A DNA stretch of 64,000 nucleotides from Adiantum capillus-veneris (GCA_014529385.2 CM043946.1:34864558-34928557); one strand, 5' to 3'; counted from the first letter of the stretch, positions 10,968-21,756 are shown. Made by a program: numbers and translations. The notes: generated from the letters alone by a model not told the origin.

Positions 10968-11780
10968 ACATCTGGAAGTAAATGATGATGTAGATAATGA
11001 GTGTTCAGACACATTAAGTGAGCGCGGAAGGGAATCCGAGAATATCAAGTTTTATGATTTTGCTAATCAACACCCTAGACGCCAGGAACGCTATAGGAGG
11101 AAGTCAAAGTCATTGTAGACCTACCCAGGCCTACTAATGCGAAACAAGTGCAATCCTTCATGGGACACTGCGGATATTATCGAAGATTCATATGCATGTA
11201 TGCGGTTATCGCACAACCTCTGTATCATTTGCTAGTCAATTTCGATTGGACCGAGGAGTGTGAAACTTCATTCCAAAAGCTGAAGGAAAAGCTTATATCA
11301 GTACCTGTACTGAAGACACCAGATTGGGAAAAGATATTCCATGTTCACATTGATGCTTCTGCATATGCCATCGGGAGTATTCTGGCTCAACCTGGAGACG
11401 AAAAAATGGATTTTCCAGTTTTTTATGCAAGCCGACAGCTAAACAGTGCGGAAAAGAACTACACAACCACCGAACGGGAAGGGTTAGAAATGATTTATTC
11501 TGTAAAGAAATTTCAACATTATTTTCTCGCAAACAAATTTGTGTTCTTCATAGATCATCAAGCTCTTTTGTATCTGGTAAATAAACCATGCAATACAGGG
11601 AGGATTGTACGCTTGTTTATTATATTGCTAGAGTTTGACTTCACAGTGGTGGTCAAAAAGGGTAAAACCCATCTACGAGCGGATCATCTTTCAAGGATAC
11701 ACAAAGGGGAAGCTCCTGAAGGAGTAGATGATAACATACCAGATGCTTATCTTTTCAATATTGAAATGGTACCCAAATGG
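10968..11780 (+). pseudogene. Element B RT remnant and RNase H
   Basis: The RT fingers and palm, including the catalytic Asp-Asp box, are absent: near 11100 the sequence jumps from the protease tail to the RT connection (F-M-G-H-C-G-Y-Y-R-R-F). RNase H follows in one frame: HIDASAYAIGSILAQ with the first catalytic Asp, FYASRQLNSAEKNYTTTERE with the Glu, FFIDHQALLYLVNK with the next Asp, ending LRADHLSR. It is a single gypsy-type RNase H; I see no second RNase H like that of Tat/Ogre elements. The deletion makes this copy unable to encode RT. Confidence 0.9.
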
Positions 11781-13546
11781 TCTCAAGAAATTGTTAGCAT
11801 TCTATCCTTTGGAAGTAAGTTTGATAATACGGAATACAGATCCAAACAACAAACAATTCGACGAACAAAAAACTTCCAGTTGATAGCAGGACGGCTGTAT
11901 CATCTAGGATCGGACCAAATCCTACGATTATGTATAAATCCGGACGAATTTGAGTGCTACCTTGAAGAAGCACATGTTCAGGATTATGCATTTCATTGTT
12001 CAACAGTGAAAACACACCAGAGACTGAAACAGTTAGGGGTTTATTGGCCAACTATGTATGCGGACTCACATTCTTATGTTACCAATTGTACTATATGTAG
12101 TGCCAAATGACCAGTGGATCACGCGACATTGTTTCAGGTAAACATTGCACCAGCATGGAGTCAATATATCATTGATTTCTTGACCACCCGGATGTTTCCT
12201 GAGAACATCACAAGAGCACGGAAACAATCTATAGAGTTGGAAGCTCGTGACTTTCAGCTAATTGGGAACCAACTCTATAAGCGAGGAAAGGACAATCAAC
12301 TTAGAATCCGTGCAAGTGAAAGCGAATACCTGATGATTCTAGAGCATGCACATAGCGGAATAAGTGGAGGTCATTTTTCGGGCGATAAGACGGCAAAAAT
12401 TGTCTTAACCGTAGGAATTTGGTGGCCTACATTGCACATGGATGCTGAAGAGTTTGTAAAGCGTTGTGACGCATGTCAACGCACCAAGGTGCTAATAAAA
12501 AGAGATGAGATGCCACTACGGCCAATGATGAGAGCAAGAGCATTTTCAAAATGGGGCATTGATTTTGTGGGACCTATCTCACCCCCTGTATATCGCACCC
12601 ATACCCAATATATTATTGTGGCTACGGACTATCTCACAAAATGGGTCGAAGCCAAGGCAATGCAAAAAGCAGATGCCCGCACCACTGCACAATTTTTGTA
12701 TGAAAATGTTTTCGTACGATACGGATTGCCAATAGAAATTGTCAGTGATCGTGGAACACATTTTCTCAATGAAGTCATTGAATATCTTCTAGAGGAATTC
12801 ATGGTCATACATAGGAAATCTTCTCCATACCATCCACAGGCAAATGGACAAGCTGAGGCCACAAATAAAACACTATGCACGGTTTTCACTAAAATAGTGT
12901 CAGAATCAAGAATAGATTGGGATCAGCAGCTACACTCAACACTATGGGCATACAGGGTAGCTTACAAAACATCGATAGGAACAACACCGTACAACATGGT
13001 GTTTGGCCTAAATGCTATACTACCCACAGAGTTTTTAATTCCAACTCTATGAGTAGCAAAACGCTTAGAATGGACAGGGCATGAGCTCTCTTCAAGAATA
13101 GATGATCTTGAAAATCTAGATGAACTCCGCTTGAGAGATGTAGCTTCAATCTATGCTAAAAAGAGAAGACAAAAAGATTTTTTTTACAAACATGTGCGCA
13201 CTAAAGAGTTCAAAATAGGTGATTATGTACTTGTTTATACTTTGAAGGAACATGCCAAGAAACTTAAAAAGTGAGGGATGGGACCATTTGTGATTACTGA
13301 TCTATCACCAAGTGGAGTTGTCAAGCTTGCTACATTAGCAAGTGAAGAAATGCCGAACTAGATTAGTGGATGTCGACTGAAGAGATATCATCTACCACTC
13401 ACACAGGAGATGCTCCAACAAATTCATCAAGGAAAACAACAAATGAAGGAAAAACAAAGAGTAAAAGAGGAAGCTCAGGCAGAAGCAAAGGAACGCATTG
13501 CAAAACAATGACTTCTGCGACAATAACAACAAAGTGGAGCACCATT
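11781..13546 (+). pseudogene. Element B integrase with duplicated zinc-binding module
   Basis: One frame throughout with a few in-frame stops (12108, 13050, 13272, 13360, 13509, 13521). Module 1 (11770-12110) and module 2 (12130-12500) both read V-P/A-P-x-W-S-Q...Q-L-Y/R-L-Y...then His-His-Cys-Cys, ending NCTICSAK and RCDACQRTK. The catalytic core follows with D in WGIDFVGP, D in VSDRGTHF and E in NGQAEAT; the last two are 35 residues apart, the classical D35E spacing. A GPF/Y module (GMGPFVITDLS) sits at about 13275-13305. No chromodomain is seen. Integrase inserts the cDNA into host DNA. The core looks intact, but the stops make it a pseudogene. Confidence 0.92.
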
Positions 13547-13975
13547 GCGAATCAATGCCATTCGACTGACGAAGTTGGATGAAGACACAGTGGAGCCAAT
13601 AATTGCAGTCAAAGTGGGCAGCACTCAAGTTGAATCGACGGCATTGCTTGATTCTGGAGCTCAAGCAAATTTGATCTCTTACAGATTATACCAACGGCTC
13701 AACACCACAGGTCCACTTCATCCTACTATACTCCTCAAGTGCTCGAAAGTAGCACATCACACCCGTTGAAAACATTGGGATGGACTATATTGCATGTACA
13801 AATACATCAATATATCTACCCACACAAATTCTATGTGGTGGAGGACGAAAGCACACAACACCCAATGATGTTGGTACAACCATGGCAAAAAGAGTACAAT
13901 GTGCAGATAGATTGGAATGCAAAGGCAGTCAAAATTCAGCACGGACATGAACAACAGGTGATAGCCTTTGCTTAG
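13545..13975 (+). pseudogene. Element B second aspartic-protease-like domain after integrase
   Basis: In frame with integrase, a retropepsin-like start: EPIIAVKVGSTQVESTALLD then S-G-A-Q-A-N-L-I-S-Y, with an intact D-S-G triplet (about 13650). After a frameshift near 13735 it continues KTLGWTILHVQIHQYIYPHK, F-Y-V-V-E-D-E and ends H-P-M-M-L-V-Q-P-W, matching the usual I-L-G-x-P-W end with changes. This is a second such domain, 3 kb downstream of the ordinary protease. A (1942-2238) and C (26490-26800) have it too. It may be a protease duplicate with a structural or accessory role. Confidence 0.7.
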
Positions 13976-14640
13976 CAAAACCAGAATAATCAGTTGCTAC
14001 AAGCCATGCAATCACTGGAAAAAGAACCAAAAGAAAAAATGCCACCAAAGAACAATAGGATACCCACGACCACCAATCAGGTAAAGGCCACCCTTGCTAA
14101 TTCTAGATATAGGAAGTCACCGGCCGTAATGCAAAGATCTAGGTTATCAAAACAAGGGAAACAAGTATGGATACAGAAGGATAGAAATGACATGGCAGAC
14201 AAACAACAATGCAACAAATGAATTCCAACGAAGCAGATAGTTCAACCAAAAACCAAGGGCATAAAACAGATATGGATCCCAAAGAAAATGCTTTGCCATA
14301 ACCCAAATGTCACTCGTATTTGGATACCAAAACAAAAGCAAAAGGAACTCCCTTCAGTACAAGCAACAACAGAAGGCAGACAACTACATTTAAAAAAGGA
14401 AAACCGACTTATGTGGATGCCAATCAACAACAAAACAATGGCAACAAAGGAAGTACCAAAACATCTACAAAAGCCGGCAGAAACAAAATACCAATGGAAA
14501 GCAAAGAATTTACAGCCATTCCGTCCAAGCCAATCCTCGTCCTAGAAACAGCTACGGCTCTATCAACAGTGTCGGCAAAGAAATTGCCTTTTGCAAAAAA
14601 CACAATTAAACAGAGAGCACTAGAGTTATAGATGTTACTT
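13976..14640 (+). pseudogene. Element B pol C-terminal basic tail with W-I-P-K motifs
   Basis: After the protease-like domain the same frame continues to about 14545 as a basic, Gln/Lys/Thr-rich tail. It repeats a short aromatic motif: QVWIQKDRN (14163), QIWIPKKM (14266), RIWIPKQKQK (14315) and LMWMPINNK (14408). C has longer versions of the same tail (27100-28099). A stop at 14219 interrupts it. An alternative overlapping frame runs 14320-14631. I cannot assign a function; nucleic-acid binding would fit the charge. Confidence 0.55.
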
Positions 14641-16035
14641 GCAAAGAAAATAGGAAACCTCGACGGAAAATGCCAATAAGCATCTTGCTTATACCCTTCT
14701 CTTGCACAACATTAATTTTTCCATGCATTGACCGAGTATGCATAAAATAGGGCCACAGTAATCGTCCAGGCATTAGCACAACTTTTTCAACCTATGCACG
14801 ACACATACTCCGAGGTGATACCTTGTCATCCGAGAGGACTCCGGCTAGGAGGGGGGGAGGCATTCTCAAATGCGGAACCAATAACAGAAAGAGCAAAAAA
14901 GGGCATGATTTTTGACTATTTTAAGGGTTGTTGTTTGATTGCAAAATTTTTTGGAGAAACCCAAGTGCATATGCCCTTATACAACATGTATCTTTAGGTA
15001 TATGGGGCCAAATGCTAAATCAAGCCCTTAGATGTGTGTATATAAGTAGAAATAGCCATTTTTCGGGCAAAATATTGGTAGACGGAGAAATCCGACCATA
15101 AAAATTTCATGTGAGTGTATATAATGTTTTGCGGTGATGTTTGTGATTCATTATGATTTTTGGGTATTTTTTGGGTTTGATTTGCAATTTTCTTTTTAAT
15201 TTTGCTAATTTTCAGCAAAATAAACTTCAAAAATACAAAAAGCAGATGAAAAATGGTCGTAATGAAAAACAAAAAATATGGGGATGATCAGTGGCTATAG
15301 GATAACCTATGGTACAGTGAAGGTGCAATTATGAGACTGGAGCGAAAAGCGTGTTTTTGCCAAGTTTTGACAGAAATGTCAAATTTCTGGTAAACAGAGC
15401 AAATGGAGTCCAAATCAAGAAATTTTTGAGCCTAAACCACATCTCGCAAGAAGATAGGAGCACATGTCAAATTTCGTGAAAAGTGGTTCGGGGACCTCGA
15501 TTATAAGAAATTTTCACCTCATTTTTTAGCTCATTCTCACTATTGACTTTGTGGAGAGAATTTATGTCACCTAGAGCGGGCCGACCTTCCAACAGCTTCT
15601 ACGATGCGCACGACTACCCAACGAGCTCCAGACATGAGAGGTAGGCTCATCACCTTGAGCTTTTCGCGCATGTTTGTCGTTTTGTCGCGAAAACTAGCGT
15701 AGGAGTCGCACACAAAGTGGGCGGTAGAGACCTACAAGTAGAGACGGCGGCCTAACAGCTAACCCAAAAGCAACAAGACTTCATTGGCAGCTTACCCTAG
15801 CCTAGGAGACTAGTCCTAGATGTCCAAAGGTAGTAGAAAACCATCGGAAAAAACTCTAATTTCTAGAAACCCACAAGAGGCCACCCCGAGGGATTCACCA
15901 TGGAAAACATACCGCACCACGTAAGTGCATGGGAGGGGAGTTTTTCTACAAGTTACATAAGGGTATAAGTTAGGGACAGGCCCCCAATAATTTATCTCCC
16001 AAGCTTAAAAGTAACGGAGGGCGTATCATATTTAT

Positions 16036-16066
<31 letters not shown>

Positions 16067-16980
16067 GGTGAGGGAATAAAAGGAAGTTTTTGTGTTTCCA
16101 AATCATGGCTTCCCACTGAAAAGAGTCTTCGCTCAAACTTGTGAGTCAATAACTACAAAGATACATGCAAGAACTACATTGCTTTGTATCAATTGCTTGT
16201 TTTGTGATTATTGTTCATTTGTTGAGGGATGAAAGCTATAAAGAGCTTGCATAGATGCAAATTTACACGGAGAACCTAACACAACTTTATAACCATGTTT
16301 TTTGAGTAATTTAGATGGGTCCAAATTGGACGAGTAGCTAGAGTGCAAGCTGAACGGGCACATAGTTTGAAAGTCAAACTATGACACATTGAGGGTACAT
16401 CTAGTTATCAACAGAAGTGGTTCCCTTGTACGCTGCCAATCACCATGCTAGACACTCTTTGATTACTTTTACTCAATTAGATCATGTGAGACCTAAATTT
16501 TATATGTAAGATAGGGGTATGATAGTTTTCTGCATTGATTATCGTATAAGCGTAGAAAAGGGGGCCATATTCCTTGATATAAGTCGTATATAGGGGTTTT
16601 ATCAAAGCTGTCTGCTCGCAGGTGGCGTCCCATTTTGTATAGAGAGTGAATCCCCCGGGGAGGCCACCAAATGGGAAATCGGCAAAACCGTGACCAAATG
16701 CCACCAAAATTCATGGGTAGGAGCATCTTAACATGCTCTACAAGTCTATGTGACCCGCATGACCAAAAAGTGACCCGAAGCGGCACTAAGATTCAGAAAC
16801 GGCATCAGACACACAAAGCATCAAATTGCTCTTGCGGCCAAACCACAAGCCCGTTTGCCGCCAAACTTCACGAGCGACTTTCCTAGACCATCAACAACCA
16901 AGTCCTATGGTGGTACACCACCACAAATCATTGAAGGTATGTAAACGCAACCATGGGTGCTTCTAGAGCGACAAATAGCC
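14641..16980 (+). other. Non-coding stretch within element B, with internal PPT-like tract and TATA-like site
   Basis: No credible gene. Four things stand out. A purine tract aggagggggggag lies at 14848-14860, like the PPT at the true 3' end. A TATA-like 'tatataagtag' lies at about 15039-15049. The 15560-15650 stretch has the feel of an LTR R/U5 region. A TG/G run is at 16034-16068. Together they could be a remnant LTR, either an earlier 3' end of this lineage or a solo LTR, but I find no second copy in the window. Otherwise it is spacer between pol and the accessory frame. Confidence 0.4.
16034..16068. repeat. TG microsatellite followed by a 19-base G run
   Basis: (TG)8 runs straight into an uninterrupted G run of about 19 bases. 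Long G runs can form quadruplex structures and are error-prone in sequencing, so the length is uncertain. Confidence 0.9.
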
Positions 16981-17242
16981 AAATGAAGCTCCGGTAAAGC
17001 CAAAGTCGACAAAAACCATACGACAAGGATCCCCAAGGGATCGGGAAGCTATGAAGACCAACATCAAGAAATTTCATTTCCAAAAAGCACTCCAAAAGTC
17101 AGAAAACGGCTCGGAGGCTCTGAAGTCCACACAAGGAGTTATTCTCTATCCATTTGACTTTTTTGTTGAAATTAGGCTCAAAAGGGACTCAGGGGGACCA
17201 AGGACAGACACTAGGAGCACCATCCATGAAAAAATCACCAGG

Positions 17243-18118
17243 AGACATCCTATGCATAGGATGTCTCAAGGGCACTTTTGGATACATACTCCAACATTTT
17301 TCATCATACACATTGTCTGAATGACCTTTACATGCTATCCACCAAGTCTCATCACATTTAGACCAAAATTGACCTCATATGCATGAAAAAATGCAAAGTT
17401 AGGGCATAGAGGCAATAATGGGCCATAGACCTACCAAATATTGTCCAAATCACATGAAACTTGCACGACACATTCACCAACACATCACCAACCAATTTGT
17501 GTGGTCAGAAGCAAAAATTGGTGAAGTAGACATCCTACGCGTAGGATGTCTATTTGACTTTTTTGGCTTGCAGAGGATTTTTGTTCATTTCAGATCCAAT
17601 AACCTCATCATCAGGAGCTCATATATCAAGTTTGAAGCCATTCTAATCATTTTTGACCCTCAACACCTTCAAGATACACTTTTGGAGCCCAAAAACACCA
17701 CACAGGCCCTTACAAGCATCAATCCTTGTCCAAATCCAAATCCAAATCCAAATCCAAGAGCATGGCCATGTTCCATAGGCCAAGGACTACCCACAGAACA
17801 AATTTCATGTCATTTTGATGAAAAAGACATCCTACACATAGGATGTCTCCAACATAATTTAGGCCTTCTGTGCAAAGAGTGACATCATGGGAGCCAATAC
17901 CATGGTGCAAAGAGCCCATATACCAATTTTCAACCCATTTGGACATCAATTGCTACCTATGATGAACTTTCTACCCAATTTGTGACCTAAAGCCTGAATC
18001 AGCCCAAAAATCCACTTTTTGATATCCAAATCCAAATCCAAGCATATAGCCATGCACTACCGGCATGGCAAGTATGAACCAATTCTGATGAAAAAGACAT
18101 CCTACGCGTAGGATGTTT
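17243..18118. repeat. Palindrome block 2 (upstream of accessory frame in element B)
   Basis: Four 24-bp sites with arms AGACATCCTA and its complement: 17243-17266 (core TGCA, perfect), 17528-17551 (core CGCG, perfect), 17825-17848 (core CACA, arms perfect) and 18095-18118 (core CGCG, one arm mismatch). Spacings are 285, 297 and 270 bp. The last two units share more than the palindrome: a tccaaa-repeat, a 'catggccatg'-like segment and 'ttgatgaaaaagacatcc', so the block is a decayed tandem array with a unit near 285 bp. Poly-(tccaaa) tracts lie at 17728-17756 and about 18024-18041. Confidence 0.9.
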
Positions 18119-18249
18119 AAATGGAAAATTTTGACCAGATTTGCACTGTGAGCACATGCACAGCTTCACAAGTTTCTTTTAAGCTTTATTTTCAATTTTC
18201 AAGTCATTTGGATAGTTAAAACTCAGTTTCACAGCTAATATGGAAAAAA

Positions 18250-18278
18250 TGCTAACTTCGGACTACTGAGTGCAACAG
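18250..18278 (+). promoter_or_regulatory. Candidate branch point and 3' splice site before accessory frame
   Basis: TGCTAAC at 18250-18256, a strong branch-point match, is followed about 20 bases later by TGCAACAG|G at 18271-18279, five bases before the ATG at 18284. With a donor in the leader (6516) or LTR this would give a spliced message for the accessory frame, as env-like genes of some LTR elements are thought to be expressed. Motif-based inference. Confidence 0.4.
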
Positions 18279-18283
18279 GATCT

Positions 18284-21200
18284 ATGGCAGCCACGAAGTC
18301 ACCGGCAAAGAAGAAAAGAATGACCATCAAGGATTATCTGGAAGAAGTGGAACCCTTCGTCATTCTAGAAGGAACACTAAATCCCACTAGCACATGGATC
18401 CAAGAAGATCTGTTAGAGTCCAATGACCTAAAGATCTACCAAGGAGTATTCAAAGACACTGAAGGCAATGTCATCGAGCTACCAATGCTGCCACGAGCAC
18501 TCAATGAGTTCGTAAGAAGCAAGATGGCCGGGTACTTGGAGAAGATTGATCTACACAACTACTTTGAAGAAATACCAATAGGGGTGGACATAAAGAGAGT
18601 CTGGGAGTTTGTGACAACCATCAAAGAGGATGGAGTGGCCAAAGTAACATATCTACAAGGCAGGCCAGAAACAGAAATAATCATCACAAAACAAGTTGTA
18701 GCAGATGCACTAGACCTCTCCAACAAGGGGGATAGTGTAACTAAAAGAAGGGATGAGGTCAAGGTGTACAATGAGAAGAAAGGGAATTACACCTTTGAAG
18801 ATATTGCCAACCCAAGAGTGGCAATCATGAGCCAGTTGTACAACCAATACTTCCACATGTGTACGAAGAGGCCACAGAAGTACAGAATGCCGCCTGGTGC
18901 AATTGCCACAACATTCACTTGGGCAATGACGAAAGGCACCCCAAAGACAATCAATTATGCGGCGTATATACATGACAACCAAGTAAAGATGGGTAACAAG
19001 AAGCCAACCTATATTGTGCTAGGAGAACTAATCACTAAGGTGATTTATGGGGCACTACATGCAAAAGGAAGGTGGCCTGACCCCCCGTCTCAGAACGACT
19101 GGCTGAGGCTAAAAGAAGACAAAGAAGACGAGCCCCAAAGAGCACCAAGGGTGGCTACAAGACTGAAAAGACGGCTAGAGCCAGTTCAAGAGGAGCAGCC
19201 AGAGCAAAAGAAAGGAAAGAAGGAATTTGTCCAAGTACCTGCAAAAGAAACAAGGTCACAAAAAGCGGCAAGATTAGAGAGGCTGATGGAGAGATTCTGA
19301 GCAGAGAGAGCCCTTAAAGGTGATCTGAGTGAACTCTGGAAGCCATCTCTAGAGTCAATGTCGGGATCATCCCGAAGAGTAAAAAGGGATAGATTCGAGG
19401 ATTATATCAAGAATTTTGAGATTCTTGATGCCGCATCATAGAATATACCGCATGTCCCTTTCATAGAGGAGGAAGTGGAGCAAATACGGCAGAAACTTCT
19501 AGATGAGCAAGAGAGCCAAGAGAGAGAAAGAAAAACTAAAGCAGACAGAGATTTAAAGGGCAAGTCTACATCTCTACCGACCAGCCCTAAACCTAGCCCA
19601 CCGGCCTCACGACCTCCTAGCAGCCCTCCACAAGAAGAGAAAGAGGCCGAAGACAAACCAGAAGAACGGGAAGAGGCCAAGCAGGAGCAGAGCCAGGAGC
19701 CAAAGCCAAAGGAAGAGGCTAAGCCTCAAAGTGAGCAAAAAGAGTTAGAAGATTCTTATCACACATTTTTGAACCTGCTAGCTGCAGGATACACAAAGGA
19801 AGAAGTCGCCACAATCGCATTCCACTTGGCGATCATAGGGCCTAAAGAAAAAATGCAAGGCATCAGGCTAGTGGAATTAAAAGAAATTGCCACAGATATA
19901 GTGGATCTGCACCCACCCTCCAACGACTGGGACGTGGTGATGACGAAGCTAATAGGGTTGAAAGTGTAATCCATGGTTTTAGAAAGAGAGATGGCAGCTC
20001 TCAAGGCCACTGAAGTGAAGATTAAGATGGAAGTAGACACTCTACAAGGACAAAGCCAAAGGCAGAAGGAGAGAGAAGCTGAGCTACAGGCCAGCCTAGC
20101 AAGGGCACTGCAAAGATTCCAGGTAGTGGAGGAAGAAAGTCAAGCAGCAGCAAAAAGAATGCAAGGAGTTGAAGAAGAATGTCAGCAGCTCAACAAATCT
20201 CTGCTAGATGCCGAGACGGAAAGAGATAACCTGACCCTATAGCTCGTAGAAGAGTCTAAAGAAGGAGAAGCCATGAGAAACGCTAAAGAAAAGGCAGAGA
20301 TAGATCAAGAAGCAAGCCAGGATGAGGTCCTTGAGCTTAAGGACCAACTCAAAGAAAAAGATCAAACAATCCAGAGGCTGTGAGAATCACCTACCAGAGT
20401 CAGAGCTACTAGCTCAACTCACATCACTACGAAGAGTCAACTCTATGAAGAACAGATGCAAGAACTTCAGAAGGAGCTGACTCTAGAGAAAAAGCCAAGA
20501 TTGATGATGGCAGAAGGATCTATCGTCATGCAAACAAGAATGGAAGAAGAGCAAGAAGCCCTACAAGAGGAAGTAGAAAGTATGAAAAGAAAGCTTGAGG
20601 AGGTGGAGAGAATAAACGCCGAATTAAATGACCTCCTTGTAAATATGGGCGAAGAAGCGGAAACGGAAAAGCAAAAACTCCTGAGGCAGATAGAGGAGTT
20701 GAAAGGATAGCAAGCATGACAGCAAGAGGGCATGGGGCCAGCATCCAATGAGGGCATTGATTTAGAAAATGTGGCAGATCTGGTGGACATGCCTATGCAG
20801 GAGAAAATCCTAGAAGAATCCTCTCAAGAGCCATAGGATCTAACAAAGGAAGAAGAAGAAAAGTTGCGTAAAGCAATAGAGGTGGAGATCAGAGAGACAT
20901 CAAAGGAAGCCTTAGAGTGGGAGCAAAGGGTTTTCAAGTCTATGACCATTCAGAAGATCGACGCCAGCAACCTTAGGCGCGAGTGGCTTCAACCCTCTCT
21001 CCCATATCCATTGTTGAAATATGAGGCAGCCACCATCAACAAGCGGATAAGAGAAGAGCCGACCGTACCACTTTACAATGTAGATACCTCACAACCAGAA
21101 GGGGTCAAGCTAATTGTTGATTCTCAGCCAAAGTGGAGGAAGGCCTGGCTCACAAAGTACCCACAATACCTAATCCACTTGGTAGAGGCACCAAAAAACA

Positions 21201-21718
21201 TCAGAGACAACCTCAGCTTTTGTCCTCTACCAAGGGTTAGGACGTGGAAAGCGCAGGAAATCTTGCAAAGGAGCCAACCCACTTGGCTGAATTACCCTAA
21301 GTTGCCGAGCTTGAAGACAGGTGAGAGAATAAGTGTCCAATACATGGTGAAAACCCTAACGAGCACCATCAAGTTGTTCACTGGCTCACCTGACCTTACA
21401 TGCATTATGATGAAGAAAATCTACAAAACCCTCTTAGTAGTATTTGAGACTTTCAAGCCAGGCCAGGTGACCGGCAACATCTTTTTCTTCCAGGATACTT
21501 ACACATGTGCTTATGATCTGTCTGGTCAGCCTTCCAAGGACGTGATACATGCAATGTATCAGAGGATAATGTTTCTACCATCCTATCACCTCTAGGCCTT
21601 TGAAGAAGCATTCTACACAGGCTTCTTCACAATAAACACAGATATTTTTGGCCCTACTATGATGAATCTGCATGCAAGATATGAATCACTAATCAAGATG
21701 CGCGATACCATACGATGA
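18284..21718 (+). pseudogene. Element B accessory reading frame (unknown, coiled-coil centre), nine in-frame stops
   Basis: A single frame of 1144 codons from ATG 18284 to TGA 21716-21718, with in-frame stops at 19298, 19439, 19967, 20240, about 20381, 20708, 20717, 20834 and 21593 but no frameshift. N-terminal part (about residues 1-338): basic start, then an alpha/beta domain with RVWEFVTTIKEDG and MPPGAIATTFTWAM, loosely like the plant-specific transposon protein domain of giant gypsy ORF1s; I am not sure of that. Middle (400-860): Pro/Glu/Lys-rich linker, then long Leu-heptad coiled coil. C-terminal part (860-1144): globular, with LRREWLQPSLPYPLLKYEA. No signal peptide or convincing membrane segment, so it does not look like an envelope. 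Absent from C. Confidence 0.75.
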
Positions 21719-21756
21719 AGAAGCGGATCAACGGCCATGTCGGGGACGACATGGGC

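Noticed and set aside
11100-11780. Second (archaeal-type) RNase H as in Tat/Ogre elements
   Set aside because: Only one RNase H with the usual gypsy motifs is readable in B and in A.
14860-15980. Complete solo LTR
   Set aside because: No TG...CA boundaries, target duplication or second copy could be identified.
17243-18118. CRISPR-like array from regularly spaced palindromes
   Set aside because: Spacing of about 285 bp is far too long, the sequence is plant retrotransposon DNA, and the units are decayed tandem repeats rather than repeat-spacer units.
18284-21718. Envelope gene in the accessory frame
   Set aside because: Position fits, but there is no signal peptide, no convincing transmembrane stretch and the centre is a long charged coiled coil.
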